A program made the position numbers and the translations under genes. A DNA stretch of 64,000 bases, taken from positions 86,617 to 150,616 of the forward strand of contig NZ_QJJR01000006.1 of assembly GCF_003201605.1 (NCBI RefSeq). Direction: 5' to 3'. The DNA comes from Streptohalobacillus salinus. GTDB taxonomy: Bacteria > Bacillota > Bacilli > Bacillales > Amphibacillaceae. Below are positions 20,272-28,776 of this stretch, in pieces (position 1 is the stretch's first letter; each line of letters opens with the position of its first letter). The notes below the pieces were generated by a model that was given only the letters and a program-made list of their open reading frames with translations, had not been told where the DNA came from and made no database searches.

Positions 20272-20925
20272 ATAGACACAGTAAATGACAAGACAATCAT
20301 TACAGCACTTCACCGATTGGTTGATCATTACGGTCACCAAAATTGGTGGGAACATGATAATAAGATCGCTGATTGGGTTGCGATGATTCTTATTCAACAA
20401 ACGACTGAACAGAACGCAAACCGTGCACTGGACAATTTAGCCCCCTACCTATCTGTGGACCAGTTACGAGAGATGAGCCTTGAAGCACTACAAACGCATA
20501 TCCAACCTGCCGGCTTCTATAAACAAAAAAGCAACTACATCAAGGCATTAATGAATTGGTTTCATGCACATGGACGTTCACTTGATAAATTTGATCACTA
20601 TTCAACGACTGAATTAAGAAAAGAACTGCTTACAATCAAAGGCGTAGGCGATGAAACTGCTGATGCGATGCTTCTTTATATATTCAATCGAAAAGTCTTC
20701 ATTGCTGATCAGTATGCGATGCGTTTATTTGACCGCCTCGGTTTTGGTCATTTCAATAAGTACGCTGTCATGCGTGCTGCCTTTAATCACTTAGTGAAGG
20801 ATATCTCACTGAAACAATGTAAAGAATGGCATGCAGCCATCGATGTCCATGGAAAAGCCTTTCGCAAAAATAAGCAGTTAGATGAAACTTGGTTAATTAC
20901 CCCCACTGTGGCTACCGAAGAATGA
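20272..20925 (+). CDS. Endonuclease III-like HhH-GPD glycosylase, apparent AUA start, no Fe-S cysteines
   Basis: 217 residues if read from ATA at 20272, which lies 8 nt after a perfect AAAGGAG (20257-20263). The next canonical start is TTG at 20317, which has no SD and would remove the first helix (DTVNDKTIITALHRL). HhH motif IKGVGDETADAMLLY; the family Lys is Glu, while the Asp in IADQYAMR is kept, predicting a monofunctional glycosylase. The C-terminal region that normally has Fe-S cysteines reads FRKNKQLDETWLI, without them. It probably removes damaged bases, or may be decaying. Confidence 0.75.
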   Translation: MDTVNDKTIITALHRLVDHYGHQNWWEHDNKIADWVAMILIQQTTEQNANRALDNLAPYLSVDQLREMSLEALQTHIQPAGFYKQKSNYIKALMNWFHAHGRSLDKFDHYSTTELRKELLTIKGVGDETADAMLLYIFNRKVFIADQYAMRLFDRLGFGHFNKYAVMRAAFNHLVKDISLKQCKEWHAAIDVHGKAFRKNKQLDETWLITPTVATEE

Positions 20926-21296
20926 ACTTTACCATAAGAACATTACTCATATTATTGCGGTGGAACTTTTAAGCTTTATAGCTGTATTTTTGTTTAGCTG
21001 TTACTACTCATCTTTTTTAGCTAAGGCCTGCTTTGTTACCACGAGATAACGAATACAGTTAACCACAGCGACACCGATGAAATTAGCAACGCAATGATAC
21101 GTTCTGAGATGGAAATGATCCCATTGATCCATAACCTCGCATTGCTTACAGCTATTCATGCAGGGCATCAAACCAATACTCATGTACAGCTTTTCACTAC
21201 CGCTAGTAGGACGTTTTAAGCTGTTCTAAGTTAATCCCTTGCGCTAAGTACGGTAGAACAACAACTTAATTAAGAAACTATTTAAAACGAGGTGAA
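20926..21296. other. Intergenic region with an open frame lacking a start
   Basis: 371 nt. From about 21048 to 21222 the plus strand is open (…SDTDEISNAMIRSEMEM… ending LFTTASRTF and a stop) with no convincing start or SD, so it may be the remnant of a gene. I do not recognise the protein. No promoter or RNA is clear. Confidence 0.3.
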
Positions 21297-21299
21297 ATG

Positions 21300-21530
21300 A
21301 TGTACAGCGTTCATTGGGTTGTACCAATCAAAAACATTGATGAAAAGCACGGAGAATTTAACACACTTGAAGAAGCACAAGCCTCTGTACATGCGTTTTG
21401 GCAAAGTAAAAATTTTAAGCCTTTATACATTAGAGAAACACTTCTAGACACTAATGGAGCGTCTATTAAATGGGATTATGGCTCACATGTCGCCTTTTAT
21501 GAATTTATTTTCCATTCCACGACTAATTAG
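21300..21530 (+). CDS. Small hypothetical protein (76 residues)
   Basis: Two adjacent ATGs follow GAGGTG (21289-21294); the second (21300) has better spacing. The sequence is soluble and aromatic-rich (MYSVHWVVPIKNI; EEAQASVHAFWQSKNF; IKWDYGSHVAFYEF), with no signal peptide or membrane helix. I do not recognise the family. The good SD and clean length support a real gene. It stands alone between two intergenic regions, in the insertion relative to Bacillus. Confidence 0.6.
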   Translation: MYSVHWVVPIKNIDEKHGEFNTLEEAQASVHAFWQSKNFKPLYIRETLLDTNGASIKWDYGSHVAFYEFIFHSTTN

Positions 21531-21602
21531 TCTAGACCCAATCAGCAAACCTTTACGCTCATTAGGTATAACCCCTCACTCCTAGCTGTTAACGAACAAC
21601 TA

Positions 21603-21646
21603 TTAAAGAAAGCTGACCCTCATTCACGAGCGGTCAGCTGCTTTTG
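21603..21646. terminator. Bidirectional terminator
   Basis: AGCTGACC (21611-21618) and GGTCAGCT (21632-21639), with CTC/GAG extending the stem. T-rich flanks lie on both sides (GCTTTTG on plus, TTCTTTAA on minus). It can end both the small plus-strand gene and the convergent zinc-ribbon gene, whose stop lies inside the stem. Confidence 0.7.
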
Positions 21647-21930
21647 CGACTTTTATCGCACGTTGATTTATATTGATATGTTAACGGTTGAATGATAAAG
21701 ACGGATAGGAAAATCCAACTCACTGATAATAGAAAGTCTAGTATCCCCTCCACTAAAGTGCTAATCATAATAAGAGGAATAACTATAACAAGCATAAAGA
21801 TTAGTGTTGATAAACGGGTCCTGTAAAGTTTATTCTGACAGAAAGGGCAAGTAACGTTGTTCGTATTTTTTTGTTTGAATAAAAACTTCATTTGCAGCTT
21901 TTTATCGCAACACGGACAAACTTTATTCAT
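21634..21930 (-). CDS. Small zinc-ribbon membrane protein (TIGR04104-like)
   Basis: 98 residues. Cys5-x2-Cys8 (CPCC) and Cys28-x2-Cys31 (CPFC) are spaced by 19 residues, as in the CxxC-x20-CxxC putative zinc-finger family. Two membrane helices follow (LIFMLVIVIPLIMISTLV and LLSVSWIFLSVFIIQPL). Start ATG preceded by AAGGTGG. Function unknown; such proteins are scattered singly in Bacilli and Lactobacillales. Confidence 0.7.
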   Translation of the reverse strand: MNKVCPCCDKKLQMKFLFKQKNTNNVTCPFCQNKLYRTRLSTLIFMLVIVIPLIMISTLVEGILDFLLSVSWIFLSVFIIQPLTYQYKSTCDKSRKSS

Positions 21931-22067
21931 ATTACACCACCTTCTTAATAAAGAACTGCTTATTTACTCATCATACAGAAAGTGCACAAAAAAGTCTCGT
22001 AATAACAGCGATGTAAATATCAATAAACACTTCGCGAACGCCAGATCGAGTATGCACTAAAAAAGCA

Positions 22068-22272
22068 GATTGGTATGTCAACACAAAACTGTACAACTTT
22101 TTATAAATGTATCTATTACATTGCTAGCTTATTGTCGCTTGACTAATCTGCTCGCATGCCATCGATCCTGAAAACCAGATAATGAAACCATCTAGATCCG
22201 CCCGTCAGGCTCGCAGGATCGCCTCTCCAAATAAAGTACGCATCGCTTAAGATGAAAACTGGTCCGCTGATT
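22068..22272 (+). mobile_element. IS end fragment (copy 1 of a diverged repeat)
   Basis: Positions 22068-22103 are identical to the reverse complement of 63661-63696, and similarity continues with gaps (…GCTAGCTTATTGTC…, …CTGCTCGCATGC…, …CGCCTCTCCAAATAAAG…) to about 22272. The outer edge GGTATGTCAACACAAAACTGT looks like an IS21-type terminus, which is a tentative family call. About 50 bp present in copy 2 are missing here. No transposase remains. It lies next to guaA, at one edge of the 9-kb insertion. Confidence 0.6.
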
Positions 22273-22362
22273 CCCGAAACTGAAACATGTAGTAACTTCA
22301 ACAAGCAATTCACATTGATGGGCTATAGGTTAAGTGAAAACCTTTTTAATATCATTCAAACA

Positions 22363-22406
22363 ATAATAAAGCGCCAACCCCTCTAAACACGAGGGCTTGG
22401 CGCTTT
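22363..22406 (-). terminator. Terminator of guaA
   Basis: AAGCGCCAACCCCTC and GAGGGCTTGGCGCTT form a stem just past the guaA stop, followed on the minus strand by TTTATTATT. Confidence 0.8.
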
Positions 22407-22413
22407 ACGTTTA

Positions 22414-23952
22414 CTATTCCCACTCAATCGTTGCAGGTGGCTTAGAGGTAATATCATAGACAACGCGATTAATATGATCCACTTCATTGACAATTCGTGT
22501 TGAGATTTTTTCTAAGACGTCCCATGGGATTCGAGCCCAATCAGAAGTCATTCCATCGATTGACGTGACGGCACGAATACCGATTGTATAGTCATAAGTG
22601 CGTTGATCTCCCATCACACCTACACTACGAATATCAGGCAAGACGGTGAAGTATTGCCAAATGTCACGATCAAGACCTGCTAACTTTATCTCATCACGAA
22701 GGATTGCGTCAGATTCGCGAACGATTTCCAATTTCTCTTCAGTGATTTCGCCGAGCACCCGGATACCAAGACCTGGACCCGGGAATGGTTGACGCCAAAC
22801 AACACCCTCTGGCACACCAAGTTCTAGTCCTAGCGCGCGCACTTCATCTTTAAAGAGGGTACTTAAAGGTTCAATCAATTCAAATTGCATGTCTTCAGGT
22901 AAACCACCAACGTTATGGTGTGATTTTATTGTTTGTGCTGTTTCTGTACCTGATTCAACAATATCTGTGTAGAGTGTCCCTTGCGCTAAATAATCCATAT
23001 CTTTTAAGCGTTCTGCTTCGTCATCAAAGACGTAAATGAATTCATTCCCAATAATTTTGCGTTTTTCTTCCGGGTCACTCACGCCTTTAAGTTTTGATAA
23101 GAAACGCTCTTTCGCATCAATACGAATGATATTCATATTAAAACCATCACGGAATGTTTCCATTACCATATCGCCTTCATCTTTGCGCAATAAGCCATGG
23201 TCGACAAAGATACACGTTAATTGATCACCAATCGCCTTATGAATTAAAGCCGCCACGACAGATGAATCCACCCCACCACTAAGGGCACATAAGACTTTCT
23301 TGTCGCCAACTAATGTTTGAATCTTTTCAATTTCTTGATCAACAAAGTTTGCCATTGTCCAGTCACCCTTGCAGTCACTGATATGAAAAACAAAGTTTTT
23401 TAAGATATCATTTCCGTAAACGGTATTACGCACTTCTGGGTGGAACTGAACGCCGTATATCGGTTTATCTTTATGACGCATTGCTGTTACTGGCGTTGAC
23501 GGATTCTCTGCTTCTACCAAGAAATCTTTAGGTGGTTCAACAATTTTATCACTATGGCTCATCCATACGGTTTGCGTATGTGGGGTACCTAAAAACAATT
23601 GTGCACCCTCATTAATAGTAATATCTGCTTTACCATATTCACGGTGTGTCGAACGTTCCACTGAACCACCGAAGTGATCAGTGATGAGCTGCATGCCATA
23701 ACAGATGCCTAATACAGGAATACCCAGATCGAAAATCTCCTTATTTAATTTAAAGCTGTTGTCACCATAGACACTATGAGGACCACCAGAGAGAATGATT
23801 CCTTTTGGGTTCATTGCTTTAATTTCTTCTGTGGTTAAGCGGTGCGAATGCAACTCACTGTATACCCCAAACTCGCGAATACGTCGTGTAATTAACTGGT
23901 TATACTGACTTCCATAATCCAATACTAAAATCATTTCATTATCGATTTTCAA
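22414..23952 (-). CDS. guaA: GuaA, GMP synthase (glutamine-hydrolysing)
   Basis: 512 residues from TTG at 23952, which is correctly spaced from GGGAG; the next ATG (23934) is too far from the SD. It converts XMP to GMP. The glutaminase domain has Cys84 in GICYGMQ and HPEV; the ATP pyrophosphatase P-loop is [10 protein letters not shown] (about residue 225); the C-terminal dimerisation domain ends PPATIEWE. The leader holds a purine riboswitch with competing stems. Confidence 0.97.
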   Translation of the reverse strand: MKIDNEMILVLDYGSQYNQLITRRIREFGVYSELHSHRLTTEEIKAMNPKGIILSGGPHSVYGDNSFKLNKEIFDLGIPVLGICYGMQLITDHFGGSVERSTHREYGKADITINEGAQLFLGTPHTQTVWMSHSDKIVEPPKDFLVEAENPSTPVTAMRHKDKPIYGVQFHPEVRNTVYGNDILKNFVFHISDCKGDWTMANFVDQEIEKIQTLVGDKKVLCALSGGVDSSVVAALIHKAIGDQLTCIFVDHGLLRKDEGDMVMETFRDGFNMNIIRIDAKERFLSKLKGVSDPEEKRKIIGNEFIYVFDDEAERLKDMDYLAQGTLYTDIVESGTETAQTIKSHHNVGGLPEDMQFELIEPLSTLFKDEVRALGLELGVPEGVVWRQPFPGPGLGIRVLGEITEEKLEIVRESDAILRDEIKLAGLDRDIWQYFTVLPDIRSVGVMGDQRTYDYTIGIRAVTSIDGMTSDWARIPWDVLEKISTRIVNEVDHINRVVYDITSKPPATIEWE

Positions 23953-23973
23953 CTTGACACTCCCTTTTCTATA

Positions 23974-24035
23974 CAAAAATAAGCCTCCGTCAAAAAAAAG
24001 ACAGAGGCAGAATAGTGTAACGATTCCGCCTCCAT
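23974..24035 (-). terminator. Expression platform of the guaA riboswitch: two alternative hairpins
   Basis: Stem B: AUGGAGGCGGAAU (from 24023-24035) pairs with AUUCUGCCUCUGU (from 24001-24013) and is followed by U8 (23992-23999). Stem C: GCCUCUGUC (24000-24008) pairs with GACGGAGGC (23983-23991), with the U8 as its loop and UUAUUUUUG after it. B uses the 3' strand of aptamer P1, and C uses the 3' arm of B, so P1, B and C exclude each other in chain. Either B or C could be the terminator. Confidence 0.75.
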
Positions 24036-24099
24036 AGTCAGGAATTTTAAGGATTCCCGGTAGATACTCTCGAACCTTATTATCGAGGATATACAGAGG
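24029..24099 (-). ncRNA. Purine (guanine) riboswitch of guaA
   Basis: Minus strand: P1 CCUCUGUA with UAUGGAGG, P2 CUCGA with UCGAG around loop UAAUAAGG, J2/3 GUAUCUACC, P3 around loop CCUUAAA, J3/1 GACUAU. The ligand-pairing base is C (guanine type). The loops differ from the usual AUAUGG and CCGUAA but keep the GG/CC kissing pairs, and AAGG/CCUU would be fully complementary. Confidence 0.88.
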
Positions 24100-24119
24100 T
24101 AATTTATAATAATGTTTCT

Positions 24120-24148
24120 ATTCTACCAACCGTTAACGGTTGGGTCAA
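24120..24148 (-). promoter_or_regulatory. guaA promoter with an 18-bp palindrome in its spacer
   Basis: On the minus strand TTGACC (24143-24148) and TAGAAT (24120-24125) are 17 nt apart. The spacer is almost entirely the perfect palindrome CCAACCGTTAACGGTTGG (24126-24143), the placement expected of a repressor or MerR-like operator. The -35 overlaps the stop codon of the upstream transglutaminase gene. Confidence 0.7.
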
Positions 24149-26310
24149 GCTAAGATTCGTTTGATTAGCTGTAGATAATCTTCTTTCAGATGGTTTGCGG
24201 CAACGATTTCTTTCTCCTCACCATATAAAACCTGTGTATAAGCTGCAGTCAGTCGTCTCATCTCCGCTGTTTTAAAATAGTCATCGACACGTGCACTAAA
24301 AGTTAATAATGTTTCGGTTCGTTGTTTAATTATCGACTTAAACGCAAGGATAAACAACAAAAACTGATAGGCATGCTCAAATTGCTTTACGTGATTAAAA
24401 GTTGGGTAGCGTTTATTGATATACCAAAGTACCAGTGTTAAACGCTGTTTATAAACCACTATAAGCAGTAGTCCTGTAAGTAATAAGACGATGCTCAGTA
24501 ACCAAATCACACGCCACCTTGTCTCATCTCTCTCCTGAGACGCCGCTGTTTCTTCTTCCGTTGTTATTTCTTCTGATTCTTCTACCTGTTGATTATTTTC
24601 TTCTGTTTCTGAGGTTTCTTCACTTTCATCAGTGGATGGTTCATCCGTTGTTTCATCATCCGTTGCTGAATCTGTGTCCGTATCATCAGCCTCAGTTGTG
24701 GTTTCCGTCACTAACGGTGACGCATCAAAACCAATGGTCGGTTCGAATGGAACGAAACCAGCATTATTGAAATACACTTCCACCCAGCTATGAGCGTTGT
24801 CACTACGGACTTGATAAACGTCTTCCCGACCATCTGTCACACGTTCACCTTGCGTAAAGCCTTTCGTCCAACGCGCTGGCACACCTGCCGCTCTTAGTAA
24901 GACGACCATGGCGGTTGAAAAGTTATCACAATAACCTACTTTTGATTCAAACAAAAATTGATCAACATAATCTTCATCCAACTCTGGGACGGGGATATCC
25001 GTCGTGCGGTATTGAAAACCTGATGTTCTAAAGTAACGTTCAATTGCAATTGCTTTGTCATATGGGTGACTCAAACCAGCTGTGATTTCATCAGCAAGCT
25101 GATAGACACGCTCCGGTAAACTCGACGGTAGCTGCAAGAGATGTCGCCATTCCGTTGGCACCTCTCTAGACCCCATGCGCAAGTGATCCTCAGTAAAGTA
25201 GAATGGATCGTAATTCATCTGAATCACAGCTTCCGTTGGATCCGTATCAACCGTCCGAATTACTTCCTGCTCAATATTAATCTCATATTGGTGTGTATCG
25301 CTTTCCTCTACACCTGTTAAATAATAGGGATAAACAACTTTATCAAAGGTAGCTGCTTCAAAATAGTTAAGTTCGAATTGTGCTTGATTGTTATCGAACG
25401 GTGTCATTGGCATAAAGTCAGGCGGTTGTTGCGCTTCCCAGCCTTTTCCGGTATAAATATCTTTCGATTCAATTCGCCAGTAATTTGGGTCGCTAATTGT
25501 GGCTTCAAATAATAGGGTATCATCATGATTAAACCCACCCCCAAGTTGGGTATCATCTTCGCCATATCCAACTGTGCGCTCTACCCCGTCTTCAAAGGGC
25601 GCAGTCAAAAACGGGACGGGATCAGGCCATTGTGGTGTTAAATACGGCAATGACTGACTAATAAATAAACTGGCGATAAGAACGATGCTAAACGGGACCA
25701 GAAGACGCAGGAGAAAACTGCTGCTTTTAAGAGGCAGTCCTAACCGACGTTGCAGCTTTAAATAACCATTTAAAATCAGCAACAGACTGACAAAAAAGAC
25801 CAGTAAATACGCTGTACTATTTGCTTGAAACACCGTGAAAGTATCCATTACCGTTAAATAGATAAGCGTTAATACTGTATACACAAAAGCACGTCGCATC
25901 ACAATGACCCAAAAATAAATCAAGTAGCTAATTATCGCCATTAAAACAAGCAATAAAACCATCTGAAAAACATCGGTGATTTCTGCCCAATGCCGGTCAA
26001 TCACAGCTTGATAATTGATTACCACTTGTTCACGTAAAAAACCCCGCCAGCTCCTAGAGAATAAAGGTGCCGTAAAATAAAGGCGGTCAACCATAAAAAA
26101 AACCGCAAGCCCTTTAATAAATAATGATGCCAAGATAGGTAACTGCAAGAATGTCACGACAAAGGTGAATCCGGTAAATAACAACAAAGGCATGTAATAC
26201 TGAAAAGCATCAAGTGCTTGAAGCGGCTCTAACCAGAGCCATAATAAACCAAAACTAATCAAATAAATACATACATCAACCCAGGTACGGGTCATTTTCT
26301 TTTCACGCAT
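24145..26310 (-). CDS. yebA: Membrane transglutaminase-like protein (TgpA/YebA type)
   Basis: About 721 residues from ATG at 26310, placed behind GGAGGTG and overlapping the DUF58 stop by 8 nt. Five or six N-terminal helices (to about residue 210) are followed by an extracellular transglutaminase-like domain with the Cys-His-Asp triad (KVGYCDNFSTAM; NAHSWVEVYF; FEPTIGFDA). A Thr/Glu/Asp-rich linker, one more helix (VIWLLSIVLLLTGLLLIVVY) and a DUF4129-like tail complete it. Last gene of the MoxR-DUF58-TgpA trio, in the same place next to guaA as in Bacillus subtilis. Substrate unknown. Confidence 0.9.
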   Translation of the reverse strand: MREKKMTRTWVDVCIYLISFGLLWLWLEPLQALDAFQYYMPLLLFTGFTFVVTFLQLPILASLFIKGLAVFFMVDRLYFTAPLFSRSWRGFLREQVVINYQAVIDRHWAEITDVFQMVLLLVLMAIISYLIYFWVIVMRRAFVYTVLTLIYLTVMDTFTVFQANSTAYLLVFFVSLLLILNGYLKLQRRLGLPLKSSSFLLRLLVPFSIVLIASLFISQSLPYLTPQWPDPVPFLTAPFEDGVERTVGYGEDDTQLGGGFNHDDTLLFEATISDPNYWRIESKDIYTGKGWEAQQPPDFMPMTPFDNNQAQFELNYFEAATFDKVVYPYYLTGVEESDTHQYEINIEQEVIRTVDTDPTEAVIQMNYDPFYFTEDHLRMGSREVPTEWRHLLQLPSSLPERVYQLADEITAGLSHPYDKAIAIERYFRTSGFQYRTTDIPVPELDEDYVDQFLFESKVGYCDNFSTAMVVLLRAAGVPARWTKGFTQGERVTDGREDVYQVRSDNAHSWVEVYFNNAGFVPFEPTIGFDASPLVTETTTEADDTDTDSATDDETTDEPSTDESEETSETEENNQQVEESEEITTEEETAASQERDETRWRVIWLLSIVLLLTGLLLIVVYKQRLTLVLWYINKRYPTFNHVKQFEHAYQFLLFILAFKSIIKQRTETLLTFSARVDDYFKTAEMRRLTAAYTQVLYGEEKEIVAANHLKEDYLQLIKRILA

Positions 26311-27499
26311 TGGTCCGGTCACCTCCAAATAAGGTGGCATAATCAAACGGATAGACCCGGAGCCACTGTTTTAATCGCTCAAGTTGGTGTTTTTCTTCAC
26401 TTGTCAACGCATCTAACGCTTTTGTTAAGTAAACATCAAAAAAGTGACGCTGCTGGTAGTGGGTGGCTATTTCATCAACAAGTGTTTTCGATAAGACGCT
26501 TGTTAATAAGACGTGTTCACCTGTCGGTAATTCCGTGATTGGATTTTCCCCTGTTAATGCTAGCTCTGCTAACTGTTCTTCCGTGTGCATTAATGAGGCT
26601 TGACTATCCAAGCAAATATCTAGCTCATTAATAAAAACAATAGATAGAACCTCGTGTCTTTTCTTAGCTTCACGGATGAACCAATATAAGAGCGTTAAGA
26701 TCCATTCGTTTTCCTCAACGGTTTCACTTGGATAAACCATAATATTGGCTTCTTGAGTGGTTAAGGGATCGAATGTTTTCGTCATCAACATATCGGTTTG
26801 AGCTGATTTCTTCCAATCAATCCGACTCATTTTATCGCCGGGTAAGTAGGCACGTAGGCCGGCAATGTGATCGGTCTGATCACGAAAACTACGTTTTTTA
26901 CTCGCCATTCCGATTACTTGGCGCTCTTCAATTGGTCTCGCTGATGATAAATGATAAGGGTAAACGGTTAGCGTCTGATTCACAGCTGCAGAAAAATCTC
27001 GCTTCACAAACAAGAAAGGGTCGGTCAACGAAACATCGACACGCTGGAAATGATGGGTACCACGCACCAAGCTATCGAGCTGTATGTCTTCGTTATAGCG
27101 CCGACCAAGTAAAGCAATCCGTAAGGTTTCAATTACGGGATCCCGTTTTGTCCAAGGTGCTATCTCAAAACTTTTTTCTCCGTCAAAACGATAAGTGATT
27201 GATGGTGGTAAATATGTTTTTAAGTGAAGATACATAAATGGCAGGGGCAGCTTTAACCTGACGGACACCTTCAGCGTAACTGTCTCACTTGCAATTTTAC
27301 GCTCGTCTGGAAGTTCTAAATGAACCTGGATCCAGCGCTGCGGATAAATCGTTAAAAGAAATAAGTAGAACACCACAAACAAACTGACATAAAAGATAAA
27401 CCAACTTAACGGTCCACCTTGAAACATCGCGTAACTGTAAGTCAAACCGAGGATAAAACTTAATTGTAGCCATTTACTAAGTAAGCAGCGAAAACGCAT
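26303..27499 (-). CDS. yeaD: DUF58 (vWA-like) membrane-anchored protein YeaD
   Basis: 398 residues. Two N-terminal helices (LSFILGLTYSYAMF; FIFYVSLFVVFYLFLLTI) and the DUF58 signature AGLRAYLPGDKMSRIDWKKSAQTDMLMTK at about residues 215-245, split by typical beta-rich segments. The family works with MoxR ATPases, perhaps in assembling or activating partner proteins. It lies 2 nt after the MoxR gene and overlaps the transglutaminase gene. Confidence 0.9.
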   Translation of the reverse strand: MRFRCLLSKWLQLSFILGLTYSYAMFQGGPLSWFIFYVSLFVVFYLFLLTIYPQRWIQVHLELPDERKIASETVTLKVSVRLKLPLPFMYLHLKTYLPPSITYRFDGEKSFEIAPWTKRDPVIETLRIALLGRRYNEDIQLDSLVRGTHHFQRVDVSLTDPFLFVKRDFSAAVNQTLTVYPYHLSSARPIEERQVIGMASKKRSFRDQTDHIAGLRAYLPGDKMSRIDWKKSAQTDMLMTKTFDPLTTQEANIMVYPSETVEENEWILTLLYWFIREAKKRHEVLSIVFINELDICLDSQASLMHTEEQLAELALTGENPITELPTGEHVLLTSVLSKTLVDEIATHYQQRHFFDVYLTKALDALTSEEKHQLERLKQWLRVYPFDYATLFGGDRTNA

Positions 27500-27501
27500 C
27501 G

Positions 27502-28443
27502 TTACGCATCCCTTCTCAGCGGCACATCGACCGTTTCACTGACCGCTTTAAGAACGGTAACGGGCGTAAGACCTTCGTACAATCCCCGGTCCGTTAGGAT
27601 CAAACGATGCGACCAGACGTAAGGCATTAAATAAAGCACGTCGTCAGGTAAGACATACGTACGTCCTTTCGTATAGCTTAGCGCTTTAGCCGCTTGCATC
27701 ATACTAATCGCTCCACGTGGACTCACGCCTAATTTCACCCCTGCAAAACCACGTGTTGCATGAGCTAACTTAACGATATAGGTTTGAATGGTCTGATCGA
27801 CATGAATCGCTTCAACTTCCTGCTGCATCGTAACGACATCGTCTTTCGATAACAAAGCTGCTAAATCTTCAATCGGTTTATGGTTTTTATTTAAATTCAT
27901 CAATTGGATTTCTTCTTTTAACGTAGGGTAGCCCATTTCTAATTTCATTAAAAACCGGTCAAGTTGTGCTTCTGGCAATGGGTATGTCCCTTCGTATTCA
28001 ATAGGATTTTGGGTCGCCATCACAAAGAAAGGCTGATCAATTTTAATGGTTTGACCATCTACCGTTACGCTCGACTCTTCCATCGCTTCAAGTAAAGCTG
28101 ATTGGGTTTTCGGACTGGTTCGATTAATCTCATCAGCTAAAACAATATCACCCACAATCGGTCCTTTTCGGTATTCAAATTGCTGTGTTTTCGGGTTAAA
28201 GACTGACACTCCCGTTACATCAGTTGGCAATAAATCCGGCGTAAACTGTATCCGACTAAAGTGACAGCCTAGTGTCTTGGCTAGCGCTCTTACTAGCATC
28301 GTCTTTCCAACACCAGGTACATCTTCAAGTAAAACATGACCGCCTGCTAATAAGGCTGTTAAGCTTAATTGTGCAATATCTCGCTTACCAATAATGACTT
28401 GTTCAATATGATTTAAACATGCATCGACTTTTGCTTGACTCAT
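27502..28443 (-). CDS. yeaC: MoxR-family AAA+ ATPase YeaC
   Basis: 313 residues from ATG at 28443 (MSQAKVDACLNHIEQVIIGK). Walker A EDVPGVGKTM (about residues 40-49), Walker B IVLADEINRTSPKTQSALLEAMEE, sensor FVMATQNPIEYEGTYPLPEAQLDRF. A chaperone-like ATPase acting with the DUF58 protein. The frame is open to 28539, but only the internal start has an SD (GAGGAG, rather distant). Confidence 0.93.
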   Translation of the reverse strand: MSQAKVDACLNHIEQVIIGKRDIAQLSLTALLAGGHVLLEDVPGVGKTMLVRALAKTLGCHFSRIQFTPDLLPTDVTGVSVFNPKTQQFEYRKGPIVGDIVLADEINRTSPKTQSALLEAMEESSVTVDGQTIKIDQPFFVMATQNPIEYEGTYPLPEAQLDRFLMKLEMGYPTLKEEIQLMNLNKNHKPIEDLAALLSKDDVVTMQQEVEAIHVDQTIQTYIVKLAHATRGFAGVKLGVSPRGAISMMQAAKALSYTKGRTYVLPDDVLYLMPYVWSHRLILTDRGLYEGLTPVTVLKAVSETVDVPLRRDA

Positions 28444-28776
28444 CCTGTCTTCACGCTCCTCTACTACCTCTAATACTAGCTTAATTACGTTTAAAATTAA
28501 ACCAATTTCACTCAATAAACCTCTACTATTTAACAACAATTAATTTTACTCACGTTATCCTGTTATTTTATCCAAAGGTCTACCTACACCAAATGCTTAA
28601 CCGGAACATTCTTCTTATCATTCAATTAAAAACGCTGTTCACTTCTAGTGAACAGCGTCAATCCCTTTAGCTATCTTTCTCAGTCATAGCCGTACTTAAT
28701 TTTCAATAGCGGAATGTTTTAGGTTATTCGATTATAAAGTAAATGTTAGCTTTTTATTCAGCAGCTATAACCACAG
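28444..28776 (-). other. Intergenic region between MoxR operon and ktrB
   Basis: 333 nt. It holds the ktrB terminator hairpin (28627-28658) and, presumably, the promoter of the MoxR operon, for which I find no convincing pair of hexamers. Confidence 0.4.
28627..28658 (-). terminator. Terminator downstream of ktrB
   Basis: ACGCTGTTCACT and AGTGAACAGCGT are perfect 12-nt arms with a 3-nt loop, followed on the minus strand by TTTTTAATT, about 120 nt after the ktrB stop. Confidence 0.75.
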
